DNA of 64,000 nt, from contig VDFB02252616.1 in NCBI GenBank assembly GCA_007258455.2, positions 118,766,552-118,830,551 on the forward strand, written 5' to 3'. Of the stretch, positions 20,431-31,523 are shown one piece after another. The DNA comes from Sequoia sempervirens (lineage: Eukaryota > Streptophyta > Pinopsida > Cupressales > Cupressaceae). Within the stretch, counting starts at the first letter, position 1. Each line of letters starts with the position of its first letter. A program made the translations under genes and the position numbers. The notes beneath the pieces were generated by a model. It made no database searches, was not told the DNA's origin, and saw only the letters and a list, made by a program, of their open reading frames with translations.

Positions 20431-21890
20431 TCGAGATGTTATGATAATTTTTGTGCCTTATGGGCTCATTTTTGATAGCCCTGATGGGCTTTTTGTACTA
20501 ATTGACACATATGTACAGTGATCCAATTTATTCCTTGTACTATGAAAGTTACGTTATTGATGATATATATATATATATATATGATCTGATGATGATTTTT
20601 ATGTGATGCAATGTGTACTCTTTATGTATGATTTTACTTCTATATGTTGTGGATACATTTATTTCTAATGATGTATGCATTATGATTATGATTATGATAT
20701 GCAGATGAATTTATGTGATGTGCAATGATGTTCTATTTATGTTGCTACAAATGGGACAATCTAATATGTGATATGGATTGTAATATGTAAAATGATATGA
20801 TCTATAGTGCACATGCGAAATGATATGTAAATTGTGCTTTATGAAATGCTTTATGAATGGATGCATATATGCTTTGTTTGTAATGAATTTTGTACGTTTA
20901 TGCCTATGTGGAATGATTTATGCAATGAATGTTTTATGATGTTATTTATAAGATGATATGGATGATGAAATATGAATGCGATGGTCGTGATATGATGCAA
21001 ATGAGATGGTTTTATGAGATGCTTAGAATAGCAAATGTTATTATCCTAAACGTATTAAATGATGATGTAATGTATGTGATGCAATGACATGTTAATGCAA
21101 AGTGATATGAGGATGCGTAATGTAATATGAATGTAATGAGATGAGATGATGTCATGATGTTATGGAAGTATGAAAACTAATTAAATGCTTTTATACCTAT
21201 TGTTTATGATTATATAAAAATGATTATGAAATGCTTCTGTGATGATTTATGTGATAGATGTGATGGATGAAATGCAATCAAATGGATGCATCTATCTTTG
21301 AAGAATGCTTATGATGACATGTTTATATGATGATGAAAATGCAATGTATATATTTCCTATATGATATGTTTATGCAATATGCTAATAATTTGTGGATGTA
21401 GGATTAATGATGATGATGGTGATGATGATCAACTATCCTAATACCTTGTTAGTGCAGTTAGCAAGAAAAGAAGAAGTCATTTCAACAAGACATAAGATGA
21501 TGCAAATGCAAATGGTGATGATGATGATGATTACTTGCCGAGGAATTGGGATTTTCAAAGGGCCACATTTTCTATGTTTGATAACACATGTGGTATGATG
21601 CATCAAGGTATAGAAAAACCAGGATGGCGTTGTACCTAGTGAGATAAACTTTGTCTTGACAAGTAGATAGGAGTAGTCTTGCTCACACCTGACATACGTA
21701 AACCTTGCTAGGATGCACTTAAGAAGTTTCAAACATCTCGGACCAAAACACGGAAAGGTAAACCTATCCATGCAATAGTCAACAAGTTTCCCTAGACCTC
21801 CTCCATACATACCTAACAAAGCAGTTATTCACGATTACAAGAACGTCCAACAAGCATAGCAGATAAAAAAGATGATGATTGTTGCCCCAT
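20431..21890. other. Element B low-complexity ATGATG-rich section
   Basis: Long run of TATGATG, GATGATG and ATGTATGAT words, equivalent to 16023-16516 and 42832-43060 in A. A perfect AT dinucleotide run is at about 20564-20582. No gene. Confidence 0.6.
20564..20582. repeat. AT microsatellite
   Basis: About nine and a half consecutive AT units. Confidence 0.85.
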
Positions 21891-23400
21891 TTCTATCTCT
21901 TTAAATCCTTCATTCGGATATCATCGAGAGGTCCTTGGACTGAGCGCAATAAGATAATTCAAAAGAAAAAGATAAAGCACACAAACAAGTAGATGTTCTT
22001 CAATACTGTTAACCAAAAGGGGCTGTGTTTTCAAGGATAGGGACCAAAACTATTTGCCAAAAGATAATGCCCATTGTAGGAAGGATGCATTCTAGGACAT
22101 GTTAGTGGATGGCAACACGTCATTTCATTCATCCAAAGTGTTCTTTCTGATAAATAATGCCCATTGTAGGAAGGATTCATCCTAGGACATGATATTTATC
22201 AAATGATTGATATGGGACTATTTAGATGATGGACTATCGACACAAAGAATTGACCAACTTGTTTACGTATTGACTTAAACCTGAGACTTTGACGTTTTTG
22301 AGTTTTACTTTTAAGCTGCTAGAGTTGTTTCTAACTATTTCACCAAAGGTTGAGGATGACGATCAATTTATTATGGATGGTGTTATTGTGGGTGCAAGTG
22401 AGATGAGGTGGATGGATTTTTTCAAGTATTTGGATGTTTTTGGAGTTTTACAATGTTTTGAGGCTATTTTTGGTATTTTTGAGATTTTCAAATATTTTGT
22501 TTTTCAAATTTCCAATGTTTTTGGGGTTTTCTGAAATTTTGACCAAGAGACTAACCTAAAAACCTATCCTAGGGGCCTCGAGGGCTAATCAACAGATTAT
22601 CCTTGCCTACGTTATACACGTAGAGACCATGTAGTTTGACTGACGACCTGACTGATTTATAGATGAAGATATACATGATGAATTGTCAACTTATTATAAC
22701 AGACTCCTAAAGGACTGACCTAAGTTTCTTGGGGGATGATCAAGGATCAACGTTGCCTATGTTCAAGCTCAGAGATGACGTAGTTGGACAAGACGACCCT
22801 ATTTTTGACCTTTTTGACTGAATTTTTGACCTATTTTGGGATTTTGATATGTTTTGAATGTTTTTGGATTTTCTGATATTTAGGACATTAAGGATATACA
22901 CAAATCCAATCCAATGAGAACATGCCCCCAACATGATGCAATAGACTACTCTGATAAAGGCAGGACAAACTGACCTTGAGGATGGGCCGAGTAGTACTTA
23001 GGAGGGATCACGATACGAACACAAGACCAAGCTATGGTGTGGATGCGAGTGGAAAAGTGATGGATGGATGATGCAGAACAAGCCGTAAAGATCCTGATGG
23101 ATGGAAAGTGCTTATTTACACAAGGCACTTGTTTTCCAGGTTTTCACCAAGGTACTTGCCCAAAGTGCCACCGAAGTGGTTTTCACTAGAGGACGATTTT
23201 TTTTCTTTACTATTTTCAATTCTTTTTCTGATTTTTTGGATTTTTTGCTTTTTTGATTTTTTTGTTGTTACCAAGGACTTGTTTGCTAGGTTTTGCTGAA
23301 GTAACCATTTTTTCAGGACATTTTCTAATTTTTTGGATTTTTGGTTCTATACCTTGAAAGATTTAGGCATAAAACTTTTGAGATGAGAGCTATTCATGGG
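21891..23400. other. Element B non-coding section between PMD frame and integrase
   Basis: No gene recognised. A word of about 37 bp starting ATAATGCCCATTGTAGG occurs at about 22063 and again at 22152. Two loosely similar blocks around 22550-22790 share CTTGCCTA/GTTGCCTA and GTAGTTG. Long T-rich runs lie at 22290-22540 and 23200-23340. The part near 23126 (TTTTCCAGGTTTTCACCA) matches 44598 in A, so this section is conserved between the two elements. Confidence 0.45.
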
Positions 23401-24480
23401 CTCTTGCAGAGGTTCCCCTTTGGGTGTTGATAACTGATATGCCCCTGATCTGTAACTTGCTGTGATGATGAATGGTCCCAACCAATTGGGTTCAAATTTT
23501 CCTTTGTTGCTTGGGTTTGGGATATTCTTTTGATTTTATTTTAGGACTAGTTCTCTGACTTGGGACATTCTGCTTCTGATTTTCTTATTGTAGCTCATTT
23601 TAAGTCTATTATGATAGAATTGCAAGTGATTTAAAGCATCTATACACCACTCATCTAGTAACTCCAACTCATTTAATCTTGACACTCGGTAGTCTTCATC
23701 AGTGATGAGGTTTTACAGTGATATCCTAAGTGATGGGATCTCGATCTCAATGGGGAGTACTGCTTCTGATCCGTAGACCAAGGAGAAGGGGGTGGCTCCA
23801 GTGGGTGTGCGGATGCTGGTTCGATAGGCCCAAAGGGTGGGATTAAGCTGTAGGTGCCAGTCACGACCTATGCCATTGACTGTTTTCTTGAGGATTTTCA
23901 GAATGGTCTTGTTTGTAGCTTCTACTTGGCCATTGCCTTGGGGATAGTATGGGTTAGAGAAGCAATGTTGGATTTTGAATTTCTTGCACAAGTCAAGGAC
24001 ATCCTGATTTTTGAATGGTGTCCCATTATTTGAGATAATGGCTTGTGGGACACCGTAGCGGCAAATGAGATAGTTCAGGATGAACTTAGAAATCTGCTTC
24101 CCAGTTATGTATGTCATGGGTATGGCTTCCACCCACTTAGTAAAGTATTATGTTGCGGTTATGATGAATTTGTGGCCGTTGGATGAGGTGGGTGTGATTT
24201 TCCCAATGAGATCGAGTCCCCACTGCGAAAAGGGCCATGGTGTGATGATAGGATGAAGCTCTTGAGCTGGAGCATGGATGAGGTCCCCATGCTGCTGACA
24301 TTGTAGACACTTTCTGACATAATCATGTGCTTCTCTTTCCATTGTGGGCCAGTAATACCCCATCCTCAGCAGTTTCTTAGCTATGGTCATTCCACTCGAG
24401 TGTGAACCACAGATACCGTTGTGTACTTCAGTTAGAGCGGTCAATGCCTCCTCAAAATTTAAGCATCTTAGTAGGGTTCC
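23400..24480 (-). pseudogene. Element B integrase
   Basis: Minus strand. The N-terminal zinc-binding part carries EVHNGICGSHSSG and CLQCQQHG (HHCC pattern, about 24440-24290). The core has WGLDLIGKI (first Asp), then IISNNGTPF, where the family has Asp before Asn-Gly, and PYYPQGNGQVEATNK (Glu). The C-terminal part, NWLGPF-like, reaches about 23400. The Asn at the second catalytic position (AAT for GAT) should abolish strand transfer. There is a frame change near 24140 between the two main open stretches (24444-24148 and 24132-23713). Confidence 0.85.
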
Positions 24481-24799
24481 TTCTATGCTCCTACGATATA
24501 AGGTATTACCTAGGATGACAAATCTGGATGCCTTTTTAACAAAGGTTCATTTTAGGTTTGAAGGTAGGTCAGTGGGTATGACTCCTATTCAAAGGTATGT
24601 ATAAATTTCATGATACCAAGGATCACCAGGACCAACGATTTCACACACATATTCTGATTCTAGTACCTCGAATATGGGCATGAGAAGCTGCTCAATCAGG
24701 AATTCATATTTTGGAACATTGTTGGGGATGTCTAGTAAGGACCCAATTGTTGCCATGGTGTCTGCTGCTCTGTTGTTGGTTCTAGGAATTTGCTCAAAT

Positions 24800-25498
24800 G
24801 TTATTTCTATAAAAGATTCTTTGTGAGTCTCCCCAATTTCTTGTATGGAGTGAGCTTGTCATCCTTGTTCTGATATTCATCATTGACTTGATTTATGATC
24901 AATTGAGAATCTCCGTATACTTTCAAAGCTATGATGTTCCATTGCACTGCTATTCTGAGATCTATGGTTAAAGCCTCATATTCCACAATGTTATTGGTGC
25001 AAGGAAATGCTAGTTTCTATGACCTTGGTATGTAGTCCCCTTTTGGGGTGATCAAGAAAACACCAACTCTTGATCCATGATGTGTGTATGAGTCGTCAAA
25101 GTATAGTTTCCAGTGGTTAGCTACATTGAGATTGAAAATGGATTCATTTGGAAACTCTGAGATGAGAGGGTTCTCTGAATAGATAGGTGCTTCTTCCAGT
25201 TGATCTGCAATAACCTGACCTTTGATTTCTTTCCACTTCACATATTTGATGTCATATTCTGATAGTATCATCACCCATTTTTCCATTCTTCCTGTGAGCA
25301 TTGCTTTGATAGTAGATACTTGAGAGGATCAATTTTGGCGATGAGTTTTATTTTATGTGCCAACATGTAATGTCTAAATTTCTATGATGCAAACACTACT
25401 GCGAGGCATGCTTTCTCGATGAATGAATAGTTTAGCTCATGACCAACCATTCTCTTGCTGATGTAATAAATGGCCCTTTTTGTTCCATTGTCATCGTG
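24800..25498 (-). pseudogene. Element B RNase H and second RNase H-like domain
   Basis: The frame continues from the reverse transcriptase past a TAG stop, with RAIYYISKRMVGHELNYS and KFRHYML (Ty3-type RNase H). Then a second module has WKLYFDDSYTHHG, NNIVEYEAL and YGDSQLIINQV (about 25120-24860). The Asp/Glu/Asp pattern of this second module resembles the additional (archaeal-type) RNase H of Tat-group elements. Stops at about 25499, 25380 and 25018 break it. Confidence 0.75.
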
Positions 25499-26935
25499 CT
25501 AAGCCAAGAGAGCTCCAAGGGCTGCTATTGTTGCTGATATGTATAAGATCAATGGTTTCTTTGGGATGGGTGGCATTAAGACTGGTGGTGTTAGTAGATA
25601 TTCTTTGATTTTGTTGAATGCCTCTTCACACTTGGTATCCCATTTGTATGCTACTCCCTTATGGAGTAGGTGAGAGTATGGGTTCTGCTTGTCCGCTAGT
25701 TGTGCTATGAATCTTCGAATGGATTGTAGTCTGCCTTGGAGACCTCTTAGTTTCTTTAATGTTTTTGGTTCCTCCATCTCGAGGATTGCTTTTAGCTTTG
25801 CTGGATCTACCTCAATACCCCTCATTGACACTATATATCCTAAGAGCTTTCCTGATTGTACGCCAAAGACACACTTCTTTGGGTTTAGTCTGACCTTGTA
25901 CTCCTCTAGTCTGTCAAAGATGGCACTTAGGGTTGTTATGTGATCTTTTCTCTTTCTGGACTTAGCTAGGATGTCGTCAACATAGTCTTTGACTATCTTA
26001 TGAATCATGTCATGAAATATCAATGTCATGGCCCTTTTATATGTTGCTCCTGCATTTTTTAAGCCGAATGGCATCATGTTCCAACAGTAGGTCCCCCATA
26101 GGCAAGTGAAAGTCATCTTATGTTGGTCCTCCTTAGCTATCATGATCTGATTGTACCCTGAGAATTCGTCCATTAGTGACAACATCTCATGTCCCACTGT
26201 CATGTCTACTATCATGTCGATATTGGGGAGCGAGAAGTCATCTTTTGGACATGCCTTGTTCAAATCTCTGAAGTCTGTACAGATTTTGATATTTATGTTG
26301 GGTTTTGAAATAGGTACCAAGTTTGATACCCATTCTGGATAGTCTATTGGTCGGATGAATCCTGCATCTAGTAGCTTTTTTAGCTCCATTTTGACCAATA
26401 AGGTGATATGAGGGTGCATTTTTTGAAGCTTTTGTCTGACAGGCTTTGCTTCTAGATACACTGCTAAGTGGTGAACCATGGTCTTTGGATCAAGTCTTGG
26501 CATGTCAGCATAACTCCATGCAAAGTTTATCTGTCTTTCCCTTAAGAAGGCTACTAGGAGCTCTTGCTCTTCTGATAGTAGTGATTCCGCATAGAATGTG
26601 ATATGCGGGATCTCTATTCCTAGGTTGACCGGATTGCATTTTTCTGCCAAGACTACTGACTTTTCCTGATGAATAGCTCTTAAAGGAAGATTGAATCCCC
26701 AATCCTTGGGTGCCTTAGAGAGGTTTTCACCGTTGGATGCATCCTTTCTTTTTACTTTTTTCTTGTCAAAGAGTGCCACAGTGAGGTTTTCACTCAAGGA
26801 CTTGAATATTAGTCTTAATTTCTCGCTTTCGCGACTGAAGGATTCAAACATTTCCCCATAATAGGCATGTGTGTCCAACTCTATTATAAATCCTACTTTA
26901 TGATCCCCATCTGGAATGTTATCCCGCAATCCCAT
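25499..26935 (-). CDS. Element B reverse transcriptase (longest intact stretch, 478 codons)
   Basis: An unbroken minus-strand frame covers the end of the protease-RT linker and the whole reverse-transcriptase core. Motifs: PEWVSNLVPISKPN, CTDFRDLNKACPKDDF, MSLMDEFSGYNQI (catalytic Asp), FGLKNAGATYKRAM and YVDDILAKS (catalytic YVDD), then LNPKKCVFGV, LGYIVSMRGIEVDP and the start of RNase H (ALGALLA). The closing TAG replaces a Gln codon usual at this place (LLAQ), so the natural polyprotein would continue. It is part of the gag-pol polyprotein, not a free-standing gene; the start assigned here is only the edge of the open stretch. Confidence 0.85.
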   Translation of the reverse strand: MGLRDNIPDGDHKVGFIIELDTHAYYGEMFESFSRESEKLRLIFKSLSENLTVALFDKKKVKRKDASNGENLSKAPKDWGFNLPLRAIHQEKSVVLAEKCNPVNLGIEIPHITFYAESLLSEEQELLVAFLRERQINFAWSYADMPRLDPKTMVHHLAVYLEAKPVRQKLQKMHPHITLLVKMELKKLLDAGFIRPIDYPEWVSNLVPISKPNINIKICTDFRDLNKACPKDDFSLPNIDMIVDMTVGHEMLSLMDEFSGYNQIMIAKEDQHKMTFTCLWGTYCWNMMPFGLKNAGATYKRAMTLIFHDMIHKIVKDYVDDILAKSRKRKDHITTLSAIFDRLEEYKVRLNPKKCVFGVQSGKLLGYIVSMRGIEVDPAKLKAILEMEEPKTLKKLRGLQGRLQSIRRFIAQLADKQNPYSHLLHKGVAYKWDTKCEEAFNKIKEYLLTPPVLMPPIPKKPLILYISATIAALGALLA

Positions 26936-27550
26936 GAATTCTGAGAGTGCCTCATCATTTTTGAATGTATCAAGAACTGGTGGTCCTCATTGGTCGTAGT
27001 CGATGAGTTGGGGATATATTAGGTGGATCTCATGATTTTGTTGGTCTGGTTTGAAGGATAGGGTACTAATCATGCAAAGAGTGGTATCCTCAAATAGCCT
27101 AGGTAGATTGGTCATGGTATCCTCATCATCGCTACTATTATAAATGTCAGTTATAAAGTTATGTATGTCTCTACCTGTGGATATTGGTGAGCATACTTCT
27201 GCTACGGTTGGCTGAGGAGGAATATTAACCGTTCTAACTGGAGGACTTCGACCACATATGGTTATACTCAGAGGGGTACATCCAAGGCCAAGATTTGTTA
27301 TCGGTCATGTCTCTGGAATGATAGGTGTTATAAGCCCATTGTTGTTTTGTCCCAGTCTTTGATTTGTATCGTAGCCCATTGCGATCATCATTTGTAGACC
27401 CTTGCTTCTTTCATCCATTGGTAAATTAGCTATTGGTCTTTCATCTTGATATAGCATATATGATGGATCTACCTAAATAACCTCCTGGCCAAGGTCTCCC
27501 CAGCTTGTGAATTCGGGATAGTCTTCAGGAGACATTTGTGATGTGGAAGT
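26936..27550 (-). pseudogene. Element B protease-RT linker with a G-patch-like word
   Basis: Minus-strand sequence with scattered stops. Around 27400-27350 it reads AMGYDTNQRLGQNNNGL, a glycine pattern similar to the G-patch found in this part of several plant gypsy polyproteins. Acidic words such as NSSDDED follow. Confidence 0.45.
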
Positions 27551-28834
27551 TTAATTTTCTTGTGGACGTCCCCATGATCTAGGAGATTGTGGTAACTCTC
27601 CTACCACAAAAGCATTGTTAGGGAGCTTGTAGCTTCCACAACCATCATCCTGGATGATGAGCTTAATGTCAGAAATGGTGGGAATGGCGGGAGTGGCAGG
27701 TGTCTTTGTCACAAAAGTGGATGTGAGCGTGGCAGGATCGATGTATTGTATGGATGGGCCCTCATCATTTTTTGGTACTTGGGGGATTTTGTAGTACTTT
27801 GCTTCAAGATTTCTGCAATATGAGAAAGGTTCGGGATCTCCATGGATGGTTACTTCTTGTTCGTTATGTGTAAATTTCACACATTGGTGGAAATTTGATG
27901 CTACTGCTTTCATCGCATGAATCCATGGACGTCCTAGGAGGATGTTATATGGAAAGTCGAGGTCCAAGACCTGACAAGTGGTTTCCATGAGAGTTGGCCC
28001 TACTTGAATAGGGAGTTTGATCGTTCCCTAAGACACTCTTTCTTGATCATCATATTCTCTTATCGTGATACCCTTCCCTTTGTCGATGGAATCCTTTAAT
28101 ATTTTCAATTGCTTGATGAGGTTGAGAGAACAAATGTTCAAGCACGCACCTCCATCCACCAAGACCATTTTGATTTTTCTCTTATGTACTATGGCTTCCA
28201 AGTGAAGCACACAGTTGTGAGATGGTTGAGCGGGGAAATCCTGGTTAGAGAATGTAAGAAGATTAGGCGTAATGATATTTCTGACCATAGCTTGGAATTG
28301 CTCCGCATCAAGATCTACGAGGACAGTGGATGAGGCGAACGCTTCTTCAAGGATTTTCCTATGGGAAGATGAGATTTTTAGCAACTCCATGATGGAGATT
28401 TGCATTGGGATTCTCTTAAGTTGATCTAGGACATTATAGCCATTAGGAATAGATCTAGATGCGGGGACTTTGTTTGGCTGGGATGATCCTGCGATGGTTA
28501 TTTTTCCACCTCTTGTGGTGACTCCACAATCTTCGGCATAGGTGCCTTTGATAGTAATGACCATGCAGTTTTCATCTAGGGAGGCGACAACTGTTTCATA
28601 CACATGACTTACGTTTGAGTGGGTGCCTTTCCCTTTGTCATTTTTATTCCCTTTGTTGCCATGATTTGGCATTGGATTCGTATATATCTTAAGATCTTGA
28701 TTTCCTGTAGGTTGTTCTACGTTTATGATTCTTTTATCGATGAGATCTTCAACGATGTTTTTCAATCTCATGCAAATTTTTGTTGTATGGCCTTTGATTT
28801 TATGGAACTCGCAAAGTTGATTCTCATGTACCAA
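27551..28834 (-). pseudogene. Element B gag zinc-finger-like segment and aspartic protease
   Basis: The first stretch (28834-28028) begins with CEFHKIKGHTTKICMRLKN, a C..H..GH...C pattern typical of Tat-group gag ends. It then reaches IKMVLVDGGACLNICSLNL, the aspartic protease motif (Asp-Gly-Gly-Ala here). The second stretch (27988-27551) has DLDFPYNILLGRPWIHAM, the family's downstream protease block. A stop near 28028 separates the two. Confidence 0.8.
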
Positions 28835-28969
28835 GGAGGTTTCACATCCGATTCTTCGTAATTCTCAAAGGTAGGAGCCTTGATGAGTTTTTCGTCTATT
28901 AGCTTTTTCATGATGTCTTCAAGTGGTTCCCCCAAGGTGGTGTATTTTCGCTTGGGATAACTCTTGCAT

Positions 28970-29789
28970 TGGGGTGGTCCCCTTTGATCATTGAGATTAT
29001 TGACTATTGGACTGTTGTTTGGTTGGTGTGTTGTGTTTGGATTTGTGGTGCCGGTGTATTTTGATGAGGAGCACTAATGACCACCTTGGCATCGACGACA
29101 CCATCATTAGTAATGTTTTTGTTCCTTGCCCACGTGCAAGGTTTATCGTTGTAATTAGATGGTGGGCGGTTATTTTTTTGTTCAGGGTATGATGTTGATT
29201 CTGCGGGTTGAGTCGTGAGGGCTCTTTCGATGCCGAGCGCCTTGGGAATCAATTGATCATATATGGTGATGCCCTGAACCTTGAGATGAAATGCCAAGTG
29301 GCCTTCAAGGTTGGCTATGATGGTGCAAACTTGTTGTTCTTCTGGCATGGTCCACTTGCTCCGATTGGCCTTGGATCGCCATCGTTATAGGAATGAAGCT
29401 AATGATTCACTCTTTCCTTGTTTCAGAGCTGAAAGTTCTTCTAGACTAACATCCATTGCAATGTTGCACACATAATTTTTAATGAATGCGTCCATAATTT
29501 CTTGGAATGTTCTAATGCCTAAAGGTAAGTGAGAGAACCATTCCATAGTGTGGCTTGACAAACTCCTATGGAATAGACACATGAAATAAGTATCGTCATA
29601 TGCAACTTCCATGCAATGAACCTGGAATTCCCTGATGTGATCTTCAGGGTTTCCCGTCCCTCGATATTTGTCAAATTTGGGGATCTCGAATCCATTAGGG
29701 AATGGTTTCATTACTAGGCTCCTATCAAATGGATAGGGACACAAGTTGCTTGGTGTCTTCGTTGTTTGACCTGATTGAAGATCGAGCAC
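28970..29789 (-). pseudogene. Element B gag core
   Basis: Two frames, 29789-29385 and 29348-29004, contain FEIPKFDKYRGTGNPEDHI, FMCLFHRSLSSHTMEWF and LEELSALKQGKSESLASFL, then CTIIANLEGHLAF. These are the retrotransposon gag domain blocks (the K-Y-x-G-x-G-NP word and the W-F word). A single stop and a short gap separate the frames. Confidence 0.8.
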
Positions 29790-29929
29790 CTATTGCGAGA
29801 GCAACCTGATTTGTGTTGTCACATCATTTTGTGGATCAGGGGGTGGGATGAAATTATTTTGAGATGTTTCAATCATGGGTTGGATTGGTGGGTTGGTCGG
29901 TGTGTTGTTCGATGGTATATGTATGTTCT

Positions 29930-30407
29930 ACCGAGCGAGGTAGGCTTCCACCTACTTTTGTATGAACAATGCTTGTTGTTGATCTTGTTGTTGTTGCACT
30001 AAGATTTGTGCTTGTTGTTGCGCTTATTGTTGTTCCAACAACGCTTGTTATTGGGCTGCTAATTCGGCTGCTTCTTGTTGCTCTTAATATTACTTAATTG
30101 CTTGATGATATGCTTGTAATTGCAATGCTTGTCTTTTTGCAAGAAGTTGTGCTTGTGCTTGTGCATGCTATGCTTGATATTGGGCATTTGCCTGAGCTTG
30201 AGCTTGTGCTTGCATTTCTTGTGCTTGGGCTTGTGCTTGTTTTGTTTGTTGTTGTAATAGAGCTTGTGCTTGAGCAGCCTTTTGTGCTTGTAATTCTTGC
30301 AATACTTGAGCAGCTTGGGCTGCTTGTTGTTGTTGCAGTAACACTTGGGCTTGTTGTGCTTGTAATGCGGCTTGTGTTGCTTGGGCAGCTTGCGTAGCTT
30401 GAGCACC
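29930..30407 (-). repeat. Gln/Ala-rich coding repeat of element B gag
   Basis: In the gag frame this stretch is almost only Gln, Ala and Leu (for example QAQAQAQA and VLLQQQQAAQAA), encoded by CAA/CAG/GCT/GCA repeats, with a few TAA/TAG stops at former Gln codons. It lies between the gag N-terminal part and the gag core. Confidence 0.7.
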
Positions 30408-31523
30408 TTACTGAGTGGCTAGTTGTGCGGCTTTTTGTTTCTGCACTTGTTGGAATCCCCTTTGAAAATTAGCTTGCAATGGCGCGTTATATTGACTTGA
30501 TGTGGTGGACATTGGTGGTGGTGGGGGTGCTGGTGGATTTGGAATGGCGTTTGTAAAAGTGGTGTTGGTGTTTTGCGTGATGGATGGTGTTGTTGATGTG
30601 GTTGGTCCTTGAGAGACCATGCTTTGCAATGTTAAGGGGGTAGTTGATGATGTTGCAATTAATTGTGCATTTGTCATCTGTTGTTGTGATATCAACGACA
30701 AATTTTGAGCATTTGGTATAATGCTTTGATTGATTTTTGGGATAGTGGTTTGATTGACACTTGGTAGAGGGTGAAGCCCTAAACCAAGGAGTGATGTGGA
30801 TGATGATGGAAATGGTGGAATAGGTGGGAATGTGAGGGGTGCAAGTTCTTGTGAAAATGTTGTGGTGTCAAAGATGCGCCTTGGTCTGAACATGTCTCCT
30901 TCCTCTTGCAAATTTGTGAGGAGAGGAGTTTGAGGTGTCACGCAAAAAAATGATGATGATGGATCATGATGGAAAGTGAGAGGAACATTCTTATGTAATG
31001 GGTTTTCAAGTATGTTTTGTTCCAATGTGGTATTTGCATCTAAGTTTTGATTATTAACAAGGGGGTGTGCTTGAATGGCATTGAGAAATGTGTTTCCCTT
31101 GTTAACATTGGGTTGGGTTGGAGAAAAAGATGTCATGATTTGGGGAATTTTTTGGGTGATGTTTTGGGATGGGGGTGTAGATGAGATGGGAATGGTGGAT
31201 GAGATGGGAGGAAAAGATGTCTCCACTATGGTACTCACGCCAAAATCCAAAGGTAGTTTGGCCCCTTGTTTTGCTAACTCAAGCATGTATAACAAAGCGT
31301 TAAGCCTCATCATGATGTTGATGATTCTATGGTTGTCCAGATTTTGGAGCATTTTAGTTATTTCTTCATTAGACATTCCAAAGGTAAGATCCTCTCCTTG
31401 GGTTTCTTCTTGCATATTTTGGGATGATGAGATGGTCAACGGATTGCTTGATTCAACGGGATTTATTTCAATGTTTGTTTGGCTAAGATCACTTGAAGTG
31501 GGTGTTTCTTTGTTGGCTTCCAT
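30408..31523 (-). CDS. Element B gag N-terminal part (371 codons)
   Basis: Starts MEANKETPTSSDLSQTN and is open to a TAA at 30408, where the Gln-rich stretch begins. It is rich in Ser, Thr, Pro, Asn and Gln, with a short helical-looking block (LQNLDNHRIINIMMRLNALL) near residues 65-85 and a Pro-rich end (NPPAPPPPPMS). I recognise no domain except its place as the N-terminal extension of gag. The copy in A (52079-51705) begins MPITRSQAKK and has a related block with LIELIAKGTKL. The ATG at 31523 is the first in frame. Confidence 0.6.
   Translation of the reverse strand: MEANKETPTSSDLSQTNIEINPVESSNPLTISSSQNMQEETQGEDLTFGMSNEEITKMLQNLDNHRIINIMMRLNALLYMLELAKQGAKLPLDFGVSTIVETSFPPISSTIPISSTPPSQNITQKIPQIMTSFSPTQPNVNKGNTFLNAIQAHPLVNNQNLDANTTLEQNILENPLHKNVPLTFHHDPSSSFFCVTPQTPLLTNLQEEGDMFRPRRIFDTTTFSQELAPLTFPPIPPFPSSSTSLLGLGLHPLPSVNQTTIPKINQSIIPNAQNLSLISQQQMTNAQLIATSSTTPLTLQSMVSQGPTTSTTPSITQNTNTTFTNAIPNPPAPPPPPMSTTSSQYNAPLQANFQRGFQQVQKQKAAQLATQ

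Noticed and set aside
30059..30406. A Lys/His/Asn-rich open frame on the minus strand and a hydrophobic one on the plus strand
   Set aside because: Both are out-of-frame readings of the Gln/Ala codon repeat of gag.
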